DNA of 64,000 bases. Source: Salinicoccus cyprini (GTDB lineage Bacteria; Bacillota; Bacilli; Staphylococcales; Salinicoccaceae). Below are positions 55,351 to 64,000 of the stretch, piece by piece. The number at the start of each line of letters is the position of its first letter. Position 1 is the stretch's first letter. The notes under the pieces are model-generated. The model made no database searches. It saw nothing but the letters and a program-made list of their open reading frames with translations, and was not told the origin of the DNA. Position numbers and translations under genes: made by a program. The stretch lies in the NCBI RefSeq assembly GCF_007713705.1, contig NZ_VMSJ01000001.1, forward strand, positions 372,001 through 436,000, written 5' to 3'.

Positions 55351-55394
55351 CAGGACAAATGGGGAAACTGAACCAGGTTCAGTCATTTGTCCTG
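55351..55394 (-). terminator. terminator of the DUF5325 gene
   Basis: CAGGACAAATG (55351-55361) pairs with CATTTGTCCTG (55384-55394), enclosing a second stem ACTGAACC/GGTTCAGT. On the minus strand it is followed by TTTTTT. Confidence 0.85.
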
Positions 55395-55428
55395 CAGGGT
55401 AAAGACGAAATATCAAAAAATGCAGTGC

Positions 55429-55620
55429 CTACAGCCATCCATTTTCGCGGTATTTCTTTTTCAGGGTGAAACCGACACCGAAAATGGCTATGAAGACGAC
55501 TACGGTCAGTATGGCCGCAAGCGGCATCGCCTCTGCAATGAAAACGGAGAAGGCAATCATCATCAGTACAGCCATTACAGCGAGTAGAGCAAAGATGGCT
55601 TTGGATTTCGTTTGTTCCAT
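55429..55620 (-). CDS. ylaF: DUF5325 (YlaF-like) small membrane protein
   Basis: A 63-residue protein with two hydrophobic helices (AIFALLAVMAVLMMIAFSVFIA and AAILTVVVFIAIFGVGF) and a basic tail KKKYRENGWL. The position directly upstream of and divergent to typA is that of ylaF/DUF5325 in bacilli. Function unknown. AAAGGACG precedes the ATG, and an extended -10 TGGTATAAT (55661-55653, minus strand) lies upstream. Confidence 0.8.
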   Translation of the reverse strand: MEQTKSKAIFALLAVMAVLMMIAFSVFIAEAMPLAAILTVVVFIAIFGVGFTLKKKYRENGWL

Positions 55621-55776
55621 AAGCGATCGTCCTTTCGATGTATATTGCCGCCATTATACCATATATCACGCGTCATTACAGCTGTACGGAATATTACATA
55701 GTGGAAAAACACACGGGTTCCATGTTATAATAATTAGGTTGTGAAGTAACGAATCTAAACATGAAGGGAAAGACCT

Positions 55777-57618
55777 ATGAATTTAAGAGATGATATACGG
55801 AATATTGCAATCATAGCGCACGTTGACCATGGGAAGACGACACTGGTGGACGAACTGCTTAAGCAATCTGGTATTTTTAGAGAAAATGAGCATGTCGAAG
55901 AACGTGCAATGGATTCGAATGATATTGAACGTGAGCGGGGCATCACGATTCTTGCGAAAAATACTGCGATCGACTACAAAGATAAAAGAATCAACATCCT
56001 CGATACACCTGGACACGCCGACTTCGGTGGTGAAGTTGAACGTATCATGAAACTTGTTGACGGTGTCATCCTCGTTGTGGATGCGTACGAAGGTACGATG
56101 CCGCAGACACGTTTCGTCTTGAAGAAGGCACTTGAACAAAATCTCAAACCACTTGTTGTCGTCAACAAGATCGACAAGGATACTGCACGTCCGGAACAGG
56201 TCATCGACGAAGTGCTTGAACTCTTCATCGAACTTGATGCCAATGATGAGCAGCTGGAATTCCCGGTGGCATATGCTTCTGCAATCAATGGTACAGCAAG
56301 TCTTGAAATGGACCAGCAGGATGAGAACATGCAGTCCATCTTCGATATGATTGTTGAACATGTACCGGCACCTGTAGACAACAGCGACGAGCCGCTCCAG
56401 TTCCAGGTCGCACTGCTCGACTACAATGACTACGTCGGCAGAATCGGTATTGGACGTGTCTTCAGAGGGGAAATGAAAGTCGGCCAGCAGGTGTCACTGA
56501 TCAAAATAGATGGCACAGTGAAAAACTTCAGAGTGACCAAGATTTTCGGTTTCTTCGGACTGAAGCGTCTTGAGATCGAATCCGCCAAAGCAGGTGACCT
56601 GATTGCAGTAAGTGGCATGGAGGACATCAACGTCGGCGAAACGGTCACACCGATAGATACACCGGAAGCACTGCCGGTACTGCGCATCGATGAACCGACA
56701 CTGCAGATGACATTCTCCGTCAACAACTCTCCATTTGCAGGCAAGGAAGGCAAATTTGTCACAGCACGCAAGATTGAAGAAAGACTCGATCAGCAGCTTG
56801 AGACCGACGTTTCATTGAAAGTTGAACCGACGGATCAGCCGGATGCCTGGAAAGTATCGGGCAGAGGTGAACTCCATCTGTCCATTCTGATCGAGAATAT
56901 GAGACGTGAAGGCTTTGAGCTGCAGGTCTCCAAACCTGAAGTTATCGTCAAGGAAGTCGACGGCGTCAAATGTGAACCATATGAGCGCGTTCAGATCGAT
57001 GTACCTGAAGAAAATACAGGCAGTGTCATCGAATCTCTCGGTCAGCGCAAGGGTGAAATGGTCGATATGGCCAACACCGGCAATGGTCAGACCCGCCTCA
57101 TCTTCTATGTACCTGCAAGAGGGCTGATCGGCTACCGTACCGAGTTCATGTCCATGACACGCGGCTATGGTATACTGAATCACACATTCGAAGACTATAG
57201 ACCACTGTTTAAAGGCCGTATCGGCGGCAGACGCAATGGTGTACTCGTCTCAATCGATAAAGGTGCAGCATCCACCTATTCCATTCTTCAGCTTGAAGAC
57301 CGTGGTGTGAACTTCATGGAACCGGGAACTGAAGTATATGAAGGCATGGTTGTTGGGGAAAACTCGAGAGATAATGACCTTACCGTCAATATCACTAAAG
57401 TGAAAGCTGCCAACAACATCCGTTCTGCAACGAAGGAACAGACGACAACAATGAAGAAACCAAGAGCAATGACACTCGAGGAAGCACTTGAGTTCATCAA
57501 CGAAGACGAACTGGTGGAAGTGACACCGGAATCTGTTCGCATCAGGAAGAAGATTCTTGATAAGAGCGAAAGAGAAAGATCACAGAAGAAAGAAAAGTTT
57601 AAACTTGAAGCGGAGTGA
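55777..57618 (+). CDS. typA: translational GTPase TypA/BipA
   Basis: TypA is a ribosome-associated GTPase of the EF-G family, important in 50S assembly and stress. The 613-residue protein has G1 AHVDHGKTTL near residue 16, G3 DTPGHADF, G4 NKIDK, then EF-G-like domains and the specific C-terminal domain (RGLIGYRTEFMSMTRGYGILNHTF). AAGGGAAAGACCT precedes the ATG; TATAAT at 55730 lies upstream. Confidence 0.97.
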   Translation: MNLRDDIRNIAIIAHVDHGKTTLVDELLKQSGIFRENEHVEERAMDSNDIERERGITILAKNTAIDYKDKRINILDTPGHADFGGEVERIMKLVDGVILVVDAYEGTMPQTRFVLKKALEQNLKPLVVVNKIDKDTARPEQVIDEVLELFIELDANDEQLEFPVAYASAINGTASLEMDQQDENMQSIFDMIVEHVPAPVDNSDEPLQFQVALLDYNDYVGRIGIGRVFRGEMKVGQQVSLIKIDGTVKNFRVTKIFGFFGLKRLEIESAKAGDLIAVSGMEDINVGETVTPIDTPEALPVLRIDEPTLQMTFSVNNSPFAGKEGKFVTARKIEERLDQQLETDVSLKVEPTDQPDAWKVSGRGELHLSILIENMRREGFELQVSKPEVIVKEVDGVKCEPYERVQIDVPEENTGSVIESLGQRKGEMVDMANTGNGQTRLIFYVPARGLIGYRTEFMSMTRGYGILNHTFEDYRPLFKGRIGGRRNGVLVSIDKGAASTYSILQLEDRGVNFMEPGTEVYEGMVVGENSRDNDLTVNITKVKAANNIRSATKEQTTTMKKPRAMTLEEALEFINEDELVEVTPESVRIRKKILDKSERERSQKKEKFKLEAE

Positions 57619-57624
57619 ATCTAA

Positions 57625-57972
57625 TTGTTTCTCCCTGAACTGATGAATGTAAATGTAACGGAACGCCTGACGTTTTTCGGCAGAATCTTCGGCCTGGATA
57701 CGAATCCAGGGGCGGGCATGTGGTACTTGTTCATTACCATCTTCGTGCTGTCGATTCTTGTCTATAACCTTGGATTTGCGCGCAAAATCAAGATATGGCA
57801 GAACGTGATCATCTACATCGTCATGTTTTTCGGTTGTATAATGCTGACGTTCTTCGGCGCTTTCCTGCCGGTTGCAGAAAGTCTGGTTGTTGCTGCCATC
57901 ATCCTGGCACTCTATCGTTTCAGACTGCATCAGGAACGCAAGGCCGGTAATATCAAGACTTCCGGAAAATAG
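57625..57972 (+). CDS. ylaH: YlaH-like membrane protein
   Basis: A 115-residue protein with three hydrophobic helices and FGRIFGLDTNPGAGMWYLFITIFVLSILVYNLGFARKIKIWQNV, typical of the YlaH-like family next to typA. Function unknown. It starts with TTG 57625, with GGAG 9 nt upstream inside the typA end, so it is probably cotranscribed with typA. Confidence 0.85.
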   Translation: MFLPELMNVNVTERLTFFGRIFGLDTNPGAGMWYLFITIFVLSILVYNLGFARKIKIWQNVIIYIVMFFGCIMLTFFGAFLPVAESLVVAAIILALYRFRLHQERKAGNIKTSGK

Positions 57973-57973
57973 A

Positions 57974-58010
57974 AAAAAGCTGTTCATCCATAGGATGAAC
58001 AGCTTTTTTT
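57974..58010. terminator. bidirectional terminator
   Basis: AAAAAGCTGTTCATCC (57974-57989), loop ATA, GGATGAACAGCTTTTT (57993-58008) with T and A tails. It separates ylaH from the convergent YlaL-like gene. Confidence 0.9.
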
Positions 58011-58022
58011 TGCTGAATGGTA

Positions 58023-58505
58023 CTAGTCGAACCTGATGCCGCTGACGTGTTCGAGGCGTGTCTCGATCTCTCCCTCTTTGATGACGAGCACATCGATGAG
58101 GCCATCTTCATACAGCTGCTTCCCATCCCGGCTGAAATGGGCATAGAAAGTGTGGCGCGCGTCGTATGGGAGGGTTGTCGTATCAGCTTCATGAGTGAAG
58201 GTGATCATGGCATCTTCGCCACGGACCGGTTCTGCGTATTCAAGAAATGGCTTCAGGCAGATGGCGAAAGTCCCATCCAGCAGCTGCTGCTTCTTGAACT
58301 TCTTTTCGGATTTAAGGGTCGGCGGCTTCGTTGTGCCTTCTATGATCTGACGGTTCCATTCTTTCGAATCGGAGAAGTCGATCTGTTCCTCATCCGCATC
58401 ATTTCGGAGTATTTTATCAAGCTCCTCTTTACGGTCATCGAAGATCCATGTGGAAGGATCCAGTGTGATCTGAAAACGTACATTACCCATAATCTGTATT
58501 ATCAT
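58023..58505 (-). CDS. YlaL-like hypothetical protein
   Basis: A 160-residue soluble protein beginning MIIQIMGNVRFQITLDPSTWIFDDRKEELD. The LDPSxWIFDDR segment resembles the YlaL proteins of the bacillar yla cluster. Function unknown. ATG 58505 is preferred because AAGGAG lies 9 nt upstream; ATG 58511 is only 3 nt from it. Confidence 0.75.
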   Translation of the reverse strand: MIIQIMGNVRFQITLDPSTWIFDDRKEELDKILRNDADEEQIDFSDSKEWNRQIIEGTTKPPTLKSEKKFKKQQLLDGTFAICLKPFLEYAEPVRGEDAMITFTHEADTTTLPYDARHTFYAHFSRDGKQLYEDGLIDVLVIKEGEIETRLEHVSGIRFD

Positions 58506-58652
58506 ATTCATTCGCTCCTTATGGTGTAATTATAACAGACTTGAACAGCATATATAAATGTCCGCAACTGCTTTCATATGCTCGTCTTCGCTTGCTTTTT
58601 TACGTATGGTGATATAAAATTTTATAGAGAGTTTATAGAAAGGGGTTATTTC

Positions 58653-58952
58653 GTGTCCACATTAAATGAACTGAGTAAACAAGCTTATGACCAGCTGGAG
58701 AAAGACGCAGAGAAGATTGTTCAGCTGATCGAAGTGCAGATGGACAATTTGACAATGCCCCAATGCCCTGTCTATGAAGAAGTACTGGACACCCAGATGT
58801 TCGGGCTATCCAAAGAAGTTCATTTTGCTGCCAGGCTTGGCCTGATCGATCCTCAAGATGGCCGTGCACTGCTGGAGAAACTCGAGAAGGAAGTCTCCAA
58901 AGTCCACGATGCATATATGAAAGATGAAAAATTCGAGTCTAAAGGAATGTAA
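58653..58952 (+). CDS. ylaN: YlaN (UPF0358) family protein
   Basis: The 99-residue helical protein [50 protein letters not shown]-type is clearly YlaN. In S. aureus YlaN is linked to iron homeostasis and Fur; that role is assumed here by homology. The start is GTG 58653, 7 nt after AAAGGGG. Immediately upstream of ftsW, as in related genomes. Confidence 0.92.
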   Translation: MSTLNELSKQAYDQLEKDAEKIVQLIEVQMDNLTMPQCPVYEEVLDTQMFGLSKEVHFAARLGLIDPQDGRALLEKLEKEVSKVHDAYMKDEKFESKGM

Positions 58953-58983
58953 TCTTTAGACTTTTTTTAAATGAGGCGATACA

Positions 58984-60168
58984 TTGTCATTCATAAAAGA
59001 TTTCTTCAATTACGTAAGAGTTTATTCAAAATATGTCGATTTCACCATAGTCATTACATACGTACTGCTGAGCCTGATCGGCCTTGTCATGATCTATAGT
59101 GCGAGCATGGTGACAGCCTGGAAAGACGGGGGCAGCCCGGAGAGCTTCTACATAAAACAGCTGGTTGCCATTGTTCTCGGATTTACAATCGTCTTCATCA
59201 TGGCATACTTCATGTCTGGAGAGTTTCTGAAGAACAAGTATTTCCAGATGATTGCCACAGGCAGCATCTTCATTCTACTGGTATATACAGCACTCTTCGG
59301 TATGGAGGTCAATGGTGAGAAAAACTGGATCCCGATTCCTGGAGTAGGCTTCAACTTTCAGACTTCCGAGTTCTTCAAGATTGTCACCATTCTTTACCTG
59401 GCCTATATTTACGATCGCAAGAGAGACCGGCTGAAGCATCTGGAGGGCGGCCACCTTGTTCCTCTTCTTTTTATCGGCTTCTGTACGATGATCGTCATCA
59501 CCAATGATTTCGGAACGGGTCTCGTCATCATGGGGATCATAGCGGGCATCTTCCTCTATTCCGGCATCCCGATCGGCTTTCTTGCGAAAGCAGGGGGTGT
59601 ACTTGCTGTCGCTGCCGGTGTTGTCGGCATATTTACGTACCTTATCAAAGGCAGCATTCTTTCCCCTTATCAGCAGGCAAGGATCGATACGTTCCTGCAC
59701 CCGTTCAATGATCCGACAGGTACCGGGTACCAGCTGACCAATGCACTTGTCTCCATATCACATGGCGGCATTACCGGTACCGGCATCGGCGACAGCGTAA
59801 TGAAGCTCGGCTACCTGCCTGAGCCGCATACCGATTTCATCTTCGCAATCATTGCAGAAGAACTCGGGTTGATCGGTGTCGTGTTCATACTCTGCCTCTA
59901 TCTGATCATCGTCATCAAAGCACTCAGGTACGCTGCCATATCGAAAGACATGTTCTACCGCCTGGTCTGCATCGGTGTTGCAATATATGTTGCTTTCCAG
60001 CTGTTCATCAATCTTGGAGGCATCTCCAAGCTGATTCCACTGACAGGTGTACCATTGCCGCTTCTAAGCTATGGTGGATCTTCGTTCCTGAGCATTTCGA
60101 TTGCTATCGGTCTTTTGATCATAGCGGCCAAGCACGTAAAAAAATCAAAAGAGATGGGACGTATCTGA
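58984..60168 (+). CDS. ftsW: cell-division SEDS protein FtsW (septal peptidoglycan glycosyltransferase)
   Basis: A 394-residue, ten-helix SEDS protein that polymerises septal peptidoglycan with a partner PBP. Conserved segments are SLIGLVMIYSAS, WIPIPGVGFNFQTSEFFKI, QLTNALVSISHGGITGTGIGDSVMKLGYLPEPHTDFIFAIIAEELG, and GVPLPLLSYGGSS. Start TTG 58984 has GAGG 7 nt upstream. FtsW rather than RodA is inferred from the position between ylaN and pyc. Confidence 0.92.
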   Translation: MSFIKDFFNYVRVYSKYVDFTIVITYVLLSLIGLVMIYSASMVTAWKDGGSPESFYIKQLVAIVLGFTIVFIMAYFMSGEFLKNKYFQMIATGSIFILLVYTALFGMEVNGEKNWIPIPGVGFNFQTSEFFKIVTILYLAYIYDRKRDRLKHLEGGHLVPLLFIGFCTMIVITNDFGTGLVIMGIIAGIFLYSGIPIGFLAKAGGVLAVAAGVVGIFTYLIKGSILSPYQQARIDTFLHPFNDPTGTGYQLTNALVSISHGGITGTGIGDSVMKLGYLPEPHTDFIFAIIAEELGLIGVVFILCLYLIIVIKALRYAAISKDMFYRLVCIGVAIYVAFQLFINLGGISKLIPLTGVPLPLLSYGGSSFLSISIAIGLLIIAAKHVKKSKEMGRI

Positions 60169-60171
60169 ACC

Positions 60172-60197
60172 GGACATCATTGATGTCCAGTTTTTTT
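60172..60197 (+). terminator. rho-independent terminator of ftsW
   Basis: GGACATC (60172-60178), loop ATT, GATGTCC (60182-60188), then AG and seven T. Confidence 0.75.
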
Positions 60198-60262
60198 ATA
60201 TACTATGTGAGCGGTTCCGTAAATGTTTCAAAAATAGTATGAAAATTTCGTAATGAATTTCA

Positions 60263-60291
60263 TTGTTTATTTTTTGAATATTTAATATAAT
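60263..60291 (+). promoter_or_regulatory. pyc promoter
   Basis: TTGTTT (60263-60268), 17 bp, TATAAT (60286-60291), 28 bp before the pyc ATG. Confidence 0.65.
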
Positions 60292-60318
60292 TGATTGATA
60301 TAGTAAAGGAGGAAGATC

Positions 60319-63300
60319 ATGAATAGAATCAACAAGCTGCTTGTCGCCAACAGAGGAGAAATCGCAATTCGTATTTTCCGGGCATGTACAGAACTGGATA
60401 TCACTACTGTGGCAATCTATAGCAATGAAGACAAAGGTGCGCTACATAGATATAAGGCGGATGAAGCTTATCTGGTCGGTGAAAATCTATCGCCGACTGA
60501 GAGCTACCTCAATATAGAAGCAATCATCAGAGTAGCAAAGAATGCTGGAGTGGACGCAATCCACCCGGGCTACGGCTTCCTGAGTGAAAACATGGAATTT
60601 GCAAGACGCTGTGAGGAGGAGGGCATCATATTCGTCGGTCCCGAGCTCCGTCACCTCGACATGTTCGGGGACAAGGTCAAGGCACGCGAGACTGCAGTCG
60701 CCACAGGCCTGCCTGTCATTCCAGGCACGGATGGTGCGGTGCAGTCCTTCGACGAAGTGGAGGCGTTCATCGAGACGCACGGCTATCCGATCATCATCAA
60801 GGCCATTTCAGGCGGCGGCGGCAAAGGCATGCGCATCGTCGAAAGTGATGACGATCTTAAAGACAGCTACGAGCGTGCAAAAAGTGAGGCGTCGAAGTCA
60901 TTCGGCAACAGTGAGGTCTACCTTGAAAAATATATTGATAGGCCGAAGCACATCGAAGTGCAGATCATCGGTGATACGGACGGCAACATGCTTCATCTGT
61001 ATGAGCGGGACTGTTCCGTCCAGAGGCGTCACCAGAAAGTGGTGGAGGTTGCCCCTTCAGTCGGTCTGACTGATGAACTGCGCCTTGAAATATGTGAGGC
61101 TGCAAAGAATATGGGCGAACAGGTCGGCTATGTCAATGCCGGTACAGTGGAGTTTCTTGTAGCGGATGATGAATTCTATTTCATCGAAGTCAACCCGCGT
61201 GTCCAAGTCGAGCATACAATCACCGAAATGGTCACAGGCATCGATATCGTCAAGACACAGATCCAGATCGCCGATGGCAATACACTGTTCGGTGAAGTCA
61301 TCAACCTCCCGAAGCAGGAGGACATCCCGCTCATGGGCTATGCGGTACAGTGCCGTATTACAACAGAGGATCCTTTGAACGGCTTCATGCCGGATACCGG
61401 TGAAATCATGGCGTACCGTTCCAGTGGTGGTTTTGGTGTCCGTCTGGACGCCGGAGACGGTTTCCAGGGTGCAGTCATCTCCCCGTACTACGATTCCCTG
61501 CTTGTAAAGCTCTCGACGCATGGACTGACGTATAAGGATGCCAATGAGAAGATGACACGCAGCCTGAAGGAGATGCGGATCCGCGGCATCAAGACGAACC
61601 TCCAATTCCTGATCAATGTCATCGGCAACAAGGACTTCCAGAAAGGCGACTACTCGACGAAGTTCATCGATACGACGCCATCCCTTTTCGAGTTCGAAAA
61701 GCCGAAGGACCGGGGAACAAAGACGCTGGAATACATCTCGACAATTACCGTAAATGGTTTCCCGGGTGTAGAGAAGCGACAGAAGCCGCACTTTGATCCT
61801 CCTGTGCTGCCGGACTATGAGCCGGATATCAAAGAGGGGACAAAGCAGATTCTGGATCGTGAAGGGCCGGAGGGGCTCGCAAAATGGCTGAAGGACCAGA
61901 ATGATGTGCTCATCACCGATACGACGATGCGGGACGCCCACCAGTCGCTTCTGACGACACGTGTCCGGACTTACGATATGAAGAAGATTGCACCTTATAC
62001 AGCGCATGATCTGAAGGATGCATTCTCCCTTGAAATGTGGGGTGGGGCAACGTTCGATGTCGCCTACAACTTCCTGAAGGAGGACCCTTGGAGACGTCTT
62101 GAGGTACTCCGCAGGGAAATACCGAACGTACTCTTCCAGATGCTGCTGCGTGCATCCAATGCGGTGGGCTACAAGAACTATCCGGATAATGTCGTGGAGA
62201 AGTTCGTGCAGGAAAGCGCGGATGCCGGTATCGATGTGTTCAGAATATTCGACTCCCTGAACTGGATGGAGGCGATGAAGCAGCCAATCGAGGCGGTGCT
62301 CAGGACAGGCAAGGTGGCGGAAGGTGCCATCTGCTACACAGGAGATATTCTGAATCCGGAGCGTTCCAATGTCTATACACTCGACTATTATAGAAATATG
62401 GCCAAAGCCCTCGAAGCGGAAGGTGTCCATATTCTCGCAATCAAGGATATGGCAGGTCTTCTGAAGCCGCAGGCAGCCTACGAACTGATCGGCGAACTGA
62501 AGGCCACCGTGGATATTCCGATCCATCTGCATACGCATGATACGAGCGGCAATGGCGTACTGATGTATCACAAGGCGATTGAAGCCGGTGTGGATGTTGT
62601 CGATACCGCCCTCGGGGCGATGAGTGGATTGACTTCGCAGCCGAGTGCCAACACCCTCTATTATGCACAGAGCAGCCAGGACAGGCAGATCCGTGCGGAT
62701 ATAGATGGTCTTGAGCGGCTCAGCCAGTACTGGGAGGGCGTAAGAAGATACTACACTGATTTTGAAAGTGACATCAAGAGTCCGAACACAGAAATCTACA
62801 AGCACGAAATGCCGGGTGGACAGTATTCCAACCTGTTCAGCCAGGCCAAGTCCCTCGGACTCGGCGAGCGTTATGGTGAAGTGAAGAAAATGTACCAGAA
62901 GGTGAACTTGCTGTTCGGTGACATTGTCAAAGTGACCCCGTCATCCAAAGTGGTCGGCGATATGGCACTGTTCATGGTTCAAAATGATCTGGATGAGGAA
63001 AGCGTCATCGATCGCGGTCAGCATCTCGACTTCCCGGATTCCGTCGTCAGCTTCTTTAAAGGTGAAATCGGCAGACCGGCAACAGGCTTCAATACCGAAC
63101 TCCAGAAAGTTGTTCTGAAGGGCAGCGAACCGCTGACGGAGCGTGCAGGAAAAGTGATGGAGCCTGTGGATTTCGATGCGCTGAAAGAGGAGATGTCACA
63201 ATTCTGCGAGCGGCGGATAACCGATAAGGATGTTCTGTCGTATGCGCTCTATCCGAAAGTATTCAAGGAATTCATCAGCACAAATGACCGGTTCGGCAAT

Positions 63301-63756
63301 GTTGAAGTGCTGGATACGCCGACGTTCCTTTTCGGCATGCGGAAAAATGAAGTGCTCGAAATCGAAATTGACAAGGGCAAAACACTGATCGTCAATCTGC
63401 TTTCAATCGGGCACGTTCATGAAGACGGCTGCCGCTGGATGTATTTTGAACTGAACGGATTCCCGAGAAAGGTCTATATCAATGATGAGAATGTAGAGTC
63501 CACGTCAGCACGTCTGAAGAAGGCGGATCCAACCGCACTTGGAGATATCGGCGCCCAGATGCCGGGCACAGTAAGTACAGTGAAGTACAAGGCAGGCGAC
63601 ACATTCAAAAAAGGGGAAGTCATCATCATTACAGAAGCCATGAAGATGGAGAACTCTGTAAAGGCACCATTTGATGGCAAAGTATCCGAAGTGTTTGTGG
63701 CTGCTGGAGATAAAGTCGAGTCCATGGATCTGATGATGACAGTGGAAAAGGCATAA
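60319..63756 (+). CDS. pyc: pyruvate carboxylase
   Basis: Pyc makes oxaloacetate from pyruvate with biotin, ATP and bicarbonate, the anaplerotic entry to the TCA cycle. The 1145 residues hold the N-terminal biotin carboxylase (LLVANRGEIAIRIFRA, GGGGKGMR), the carboxyltransferase TIM barrel (DTTMRDAHQSLLTTRVRT with metal and catalytic residues, HTHDTSGN), the allosteric linker, and the C-terminal biotinyl domain with EAMKME (Lys1109). AAAGGAGGAAG precedes the ATG. A single-gene unit. Confidence 0.98.
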   Translation: MNRINKLLVANRGEIAIRIFRACTELDITTVAIYSNEDKGALHRYKADEAYLVGENLSPTESYLNIEAIIRVAKNAGVDAIHPGYGFLSENMEFARRCEEEGIIFVGPELRHLDMFGDKVKARETAVATGLPVIPGTDGAVQSFDEVEAFIETHGYPIIIKAISGGGGKGMRIVESDDDLKDSYERAKSEASKSFGNSEVYLEKYIDRPKHIEVQIIGDTDGNMLHLYERDCSVQRRHQKVVEVAPSVGLTDELRLEICEAAKNMGEQVGYVNAGTVEFLVADDEFYFIEVNPRVQVEHTITEMVTGIDIVKTQIQIADGNTLFGEVINLPKQEDIPLMGYAVQCRITTEDPLNGFMPDTGEIMAYRSSGGFGVRLDAGDGFQGAVISPYYDSLLVKLSTHGLTYKDANEKMTRSLKEMRIRGIKTNLQFLINVIGNKDFQKGDYSTKFIDTTPSLFEFEKPKDRGTKTLEYISTITVNGFPGVEKRQKPHFDPPVLPDYEPDIKEGTKQILDREGPEGLAKWLKDQNDVLITDTTMRDAHQSLLTTRVRTYDMKKIAPYTAHDLKDAFSLEMWGGATFDVAYNFLKEDPWRRLEVLRREIPNVLFQMLLRASNAVGYKNYPDNVVEKFVQESADAGIDVFRIFDSLNWMEAMKQPIEAVLRTGKVAEGAICYTGDILNPERSNVYTLDYYRNMAKALEAEGVHILAIKDMAGLLKPQAAYELIGELKATVDIPIHLHTHDTSGNGVLMYHKAIEAGVDVVDTALGAMSGLTSQPSANTLYYAQSSQDRQIRADIDGLERLSQYWEGVRRYYTDFESDIKSPNTEIYKHEMPGGQYSNLFSQAKSLGLGERYGEVKKMYQKVNLLFGDIVKVTPSSKVVGDMALFMVQNDLDEESVIDRGQHLDFPDSVVSFFKGEIGRPATGFNTELQKVVLKGSEPLTERAGKVMEPVDFDALKEEMSQFCERRITDKDVLSYALYPKVFKEFISTNDRFGNVEVLDTPTFLFGMRKNEVLEIEIDKGKTLIVNLLSIGHVHEDGCRWMYFELNGFPRKVYINDENVESTSARLKKADPTALGDIGAQMPGTVSTVKYKAGDTFKKGEVIIITEAMKMENSVKAPFDGKVSEVFVAAGDKVESMDLMMTVEKA

Positions 63757-63757
63757 A

Positions 63758-63790
63758 AATATACCCACACAACTGTGTGGGTATATTTAT
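63758..63790. terminator. bidirectional terminator between pyc and ctaA
   Basis: AATATACCCACAC (63758-63770), loop AACT, GTGTGGGTATATT (63775-63787). Confidence 0.85.
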
Positions 63791-64000
63791 TTGGATCTCG
63801 ACAGCAGAAGAATGAAGTAGCATAGCAGGCCGAACAGCAGCGTGATGAACAGCGCGTGCAGCAGGGCGATGAATATGTTGACGAGTGTCAGTACACTCAG
63901 CATTCCGGTCAGTGCCTGAAGGAGCACGAGTATGAATGCAATCGTCCAGCCATACTTCAATATTCTATACTGGCTGTAGTGTCTGAGTACATGGATCAGT
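63787..64000 (-). CDS. ctaA: heme A synthase CtaA, C-terminal part (partial)
   Basis: The minus-strand frame open from the window edge to TAA 63787 encodes about 70 residues: YGWTIAFILVLLQALTG, LVNIFIALLHALFITLLFG and LLCYFILLLSRSK. These are the last helices of CtaA, which oxidises heme O to heme A for the aa3 oxidase. The pyc-ctaA convergent arrangement is that of staphylococci. The start lies beyond the window. Confidence 0.85.
   Translation of the reverse strand, partial: LIHVLRHYSQYRILKYGWTIAFILVLLQALTGMLSVLTLVNIFIALLHALFITLLFGLLCYFILLLSRSK

Noticed and set aside
61057-62805. 582-codon open frame on the minus strand
   Set aside because: It lies entirely antisense to the pyruvate carboxylase gene, has no domain sense, and reflects third-position codon bias of pyc.

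Overview
The window looks like core chromosome of a member of the Staphylococcaceae, most likely a halotolerant genus close to Salinicoccus. The inference rests on gene order (folD-purEKCSQLFMNHD; ptsHI; cydAB-ktr; rnjA-rpoY; def-ykyA-like-pdhABCD-UPF0223-potABCD; ilv-leu; yktB-like, IMPase, typA, ylaH, ylaL-like, ylaN, ftsW, pyc, ctaA), which follows Staphylococcus aureus closely, and on protein identity recalled from that species. Base composition is clearly less AT-rich than in Staphylococcus. No rRNA, tRNA, insertion sequence, prophage or CRISPR array was seen.

Layout. 1-2400: tail of a membrane protein, a CaCA cation exchanger, a NERD-domain protein and a 41-bp tandem repeat. 2404-14735: folD on the minus strand, then the whole IMP/purine operon purEKCSQLFMNHD on the plus strand. 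14739-19085: stress-type and accessory genes (an acidic repeat protein, a polytopic membrane protein, hutG, an RlmI-like methyltransferase, a DUF697-like protein). 19206-25882: sugar PTS ptsHI, an UMF1-family transporter, cytochrome bd oxidase under a Rex-like operator, and a K+ channel regulatory subunit. 25886-28942: minus-strand RNase J1 with RNA polymerase epsilon, and peptide deformylase. 29054-39000: YkyA-like lipoprotein, the pyruvate dehydrogenase operon, UPF0223, and the spermidine/putrescine ABC transporter. 39038-40204: a membrane protein with a long disordered tail. 40287-52838: a BASS transporter with ilvD, then a T-box-controlled ilvB-ilvN-ilvC-leuABCD operon ending in a frameshifted threonine dehydratase. 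52892-64000: housekeeping genes through typA, ftsW and pyc to the end of ctaA.

The operons are metabolically coherent. FolD supplies one-carbon units for purN and purH. Pyruvate from the PTS and glycolysis feeds Pdh, Pyc and acetolactate synthase. Branched-chain synthesis carries CodY-like boxes plus a T-box. Cytochrome bd carries a Rex-like box and Pdh a cre-like site.

The most unusual signal is at 54377-55260 (minus). A second, catalytically degenerate NERD/zinc-ribbon protein is split into two ORFs joined by an A-AAA-AAG heptamer in the correct phase, a 6-nt spacer and a 10-bp GC-rich hairpin. That is the architecture of a programmed -1 frameshift, although a homopolymer error remains possible. 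Other notable points are three genes with sequences matching the staphylococcal sigma-B promoter consensus, a start-proximal G-tract frameshift in the threonine dehydratase gene, a terminator-like hairpin that buries the ribosome-binding site of the first NERD gene, and a hairpin with a T-rich tail inside the pur operon between purH and purD.
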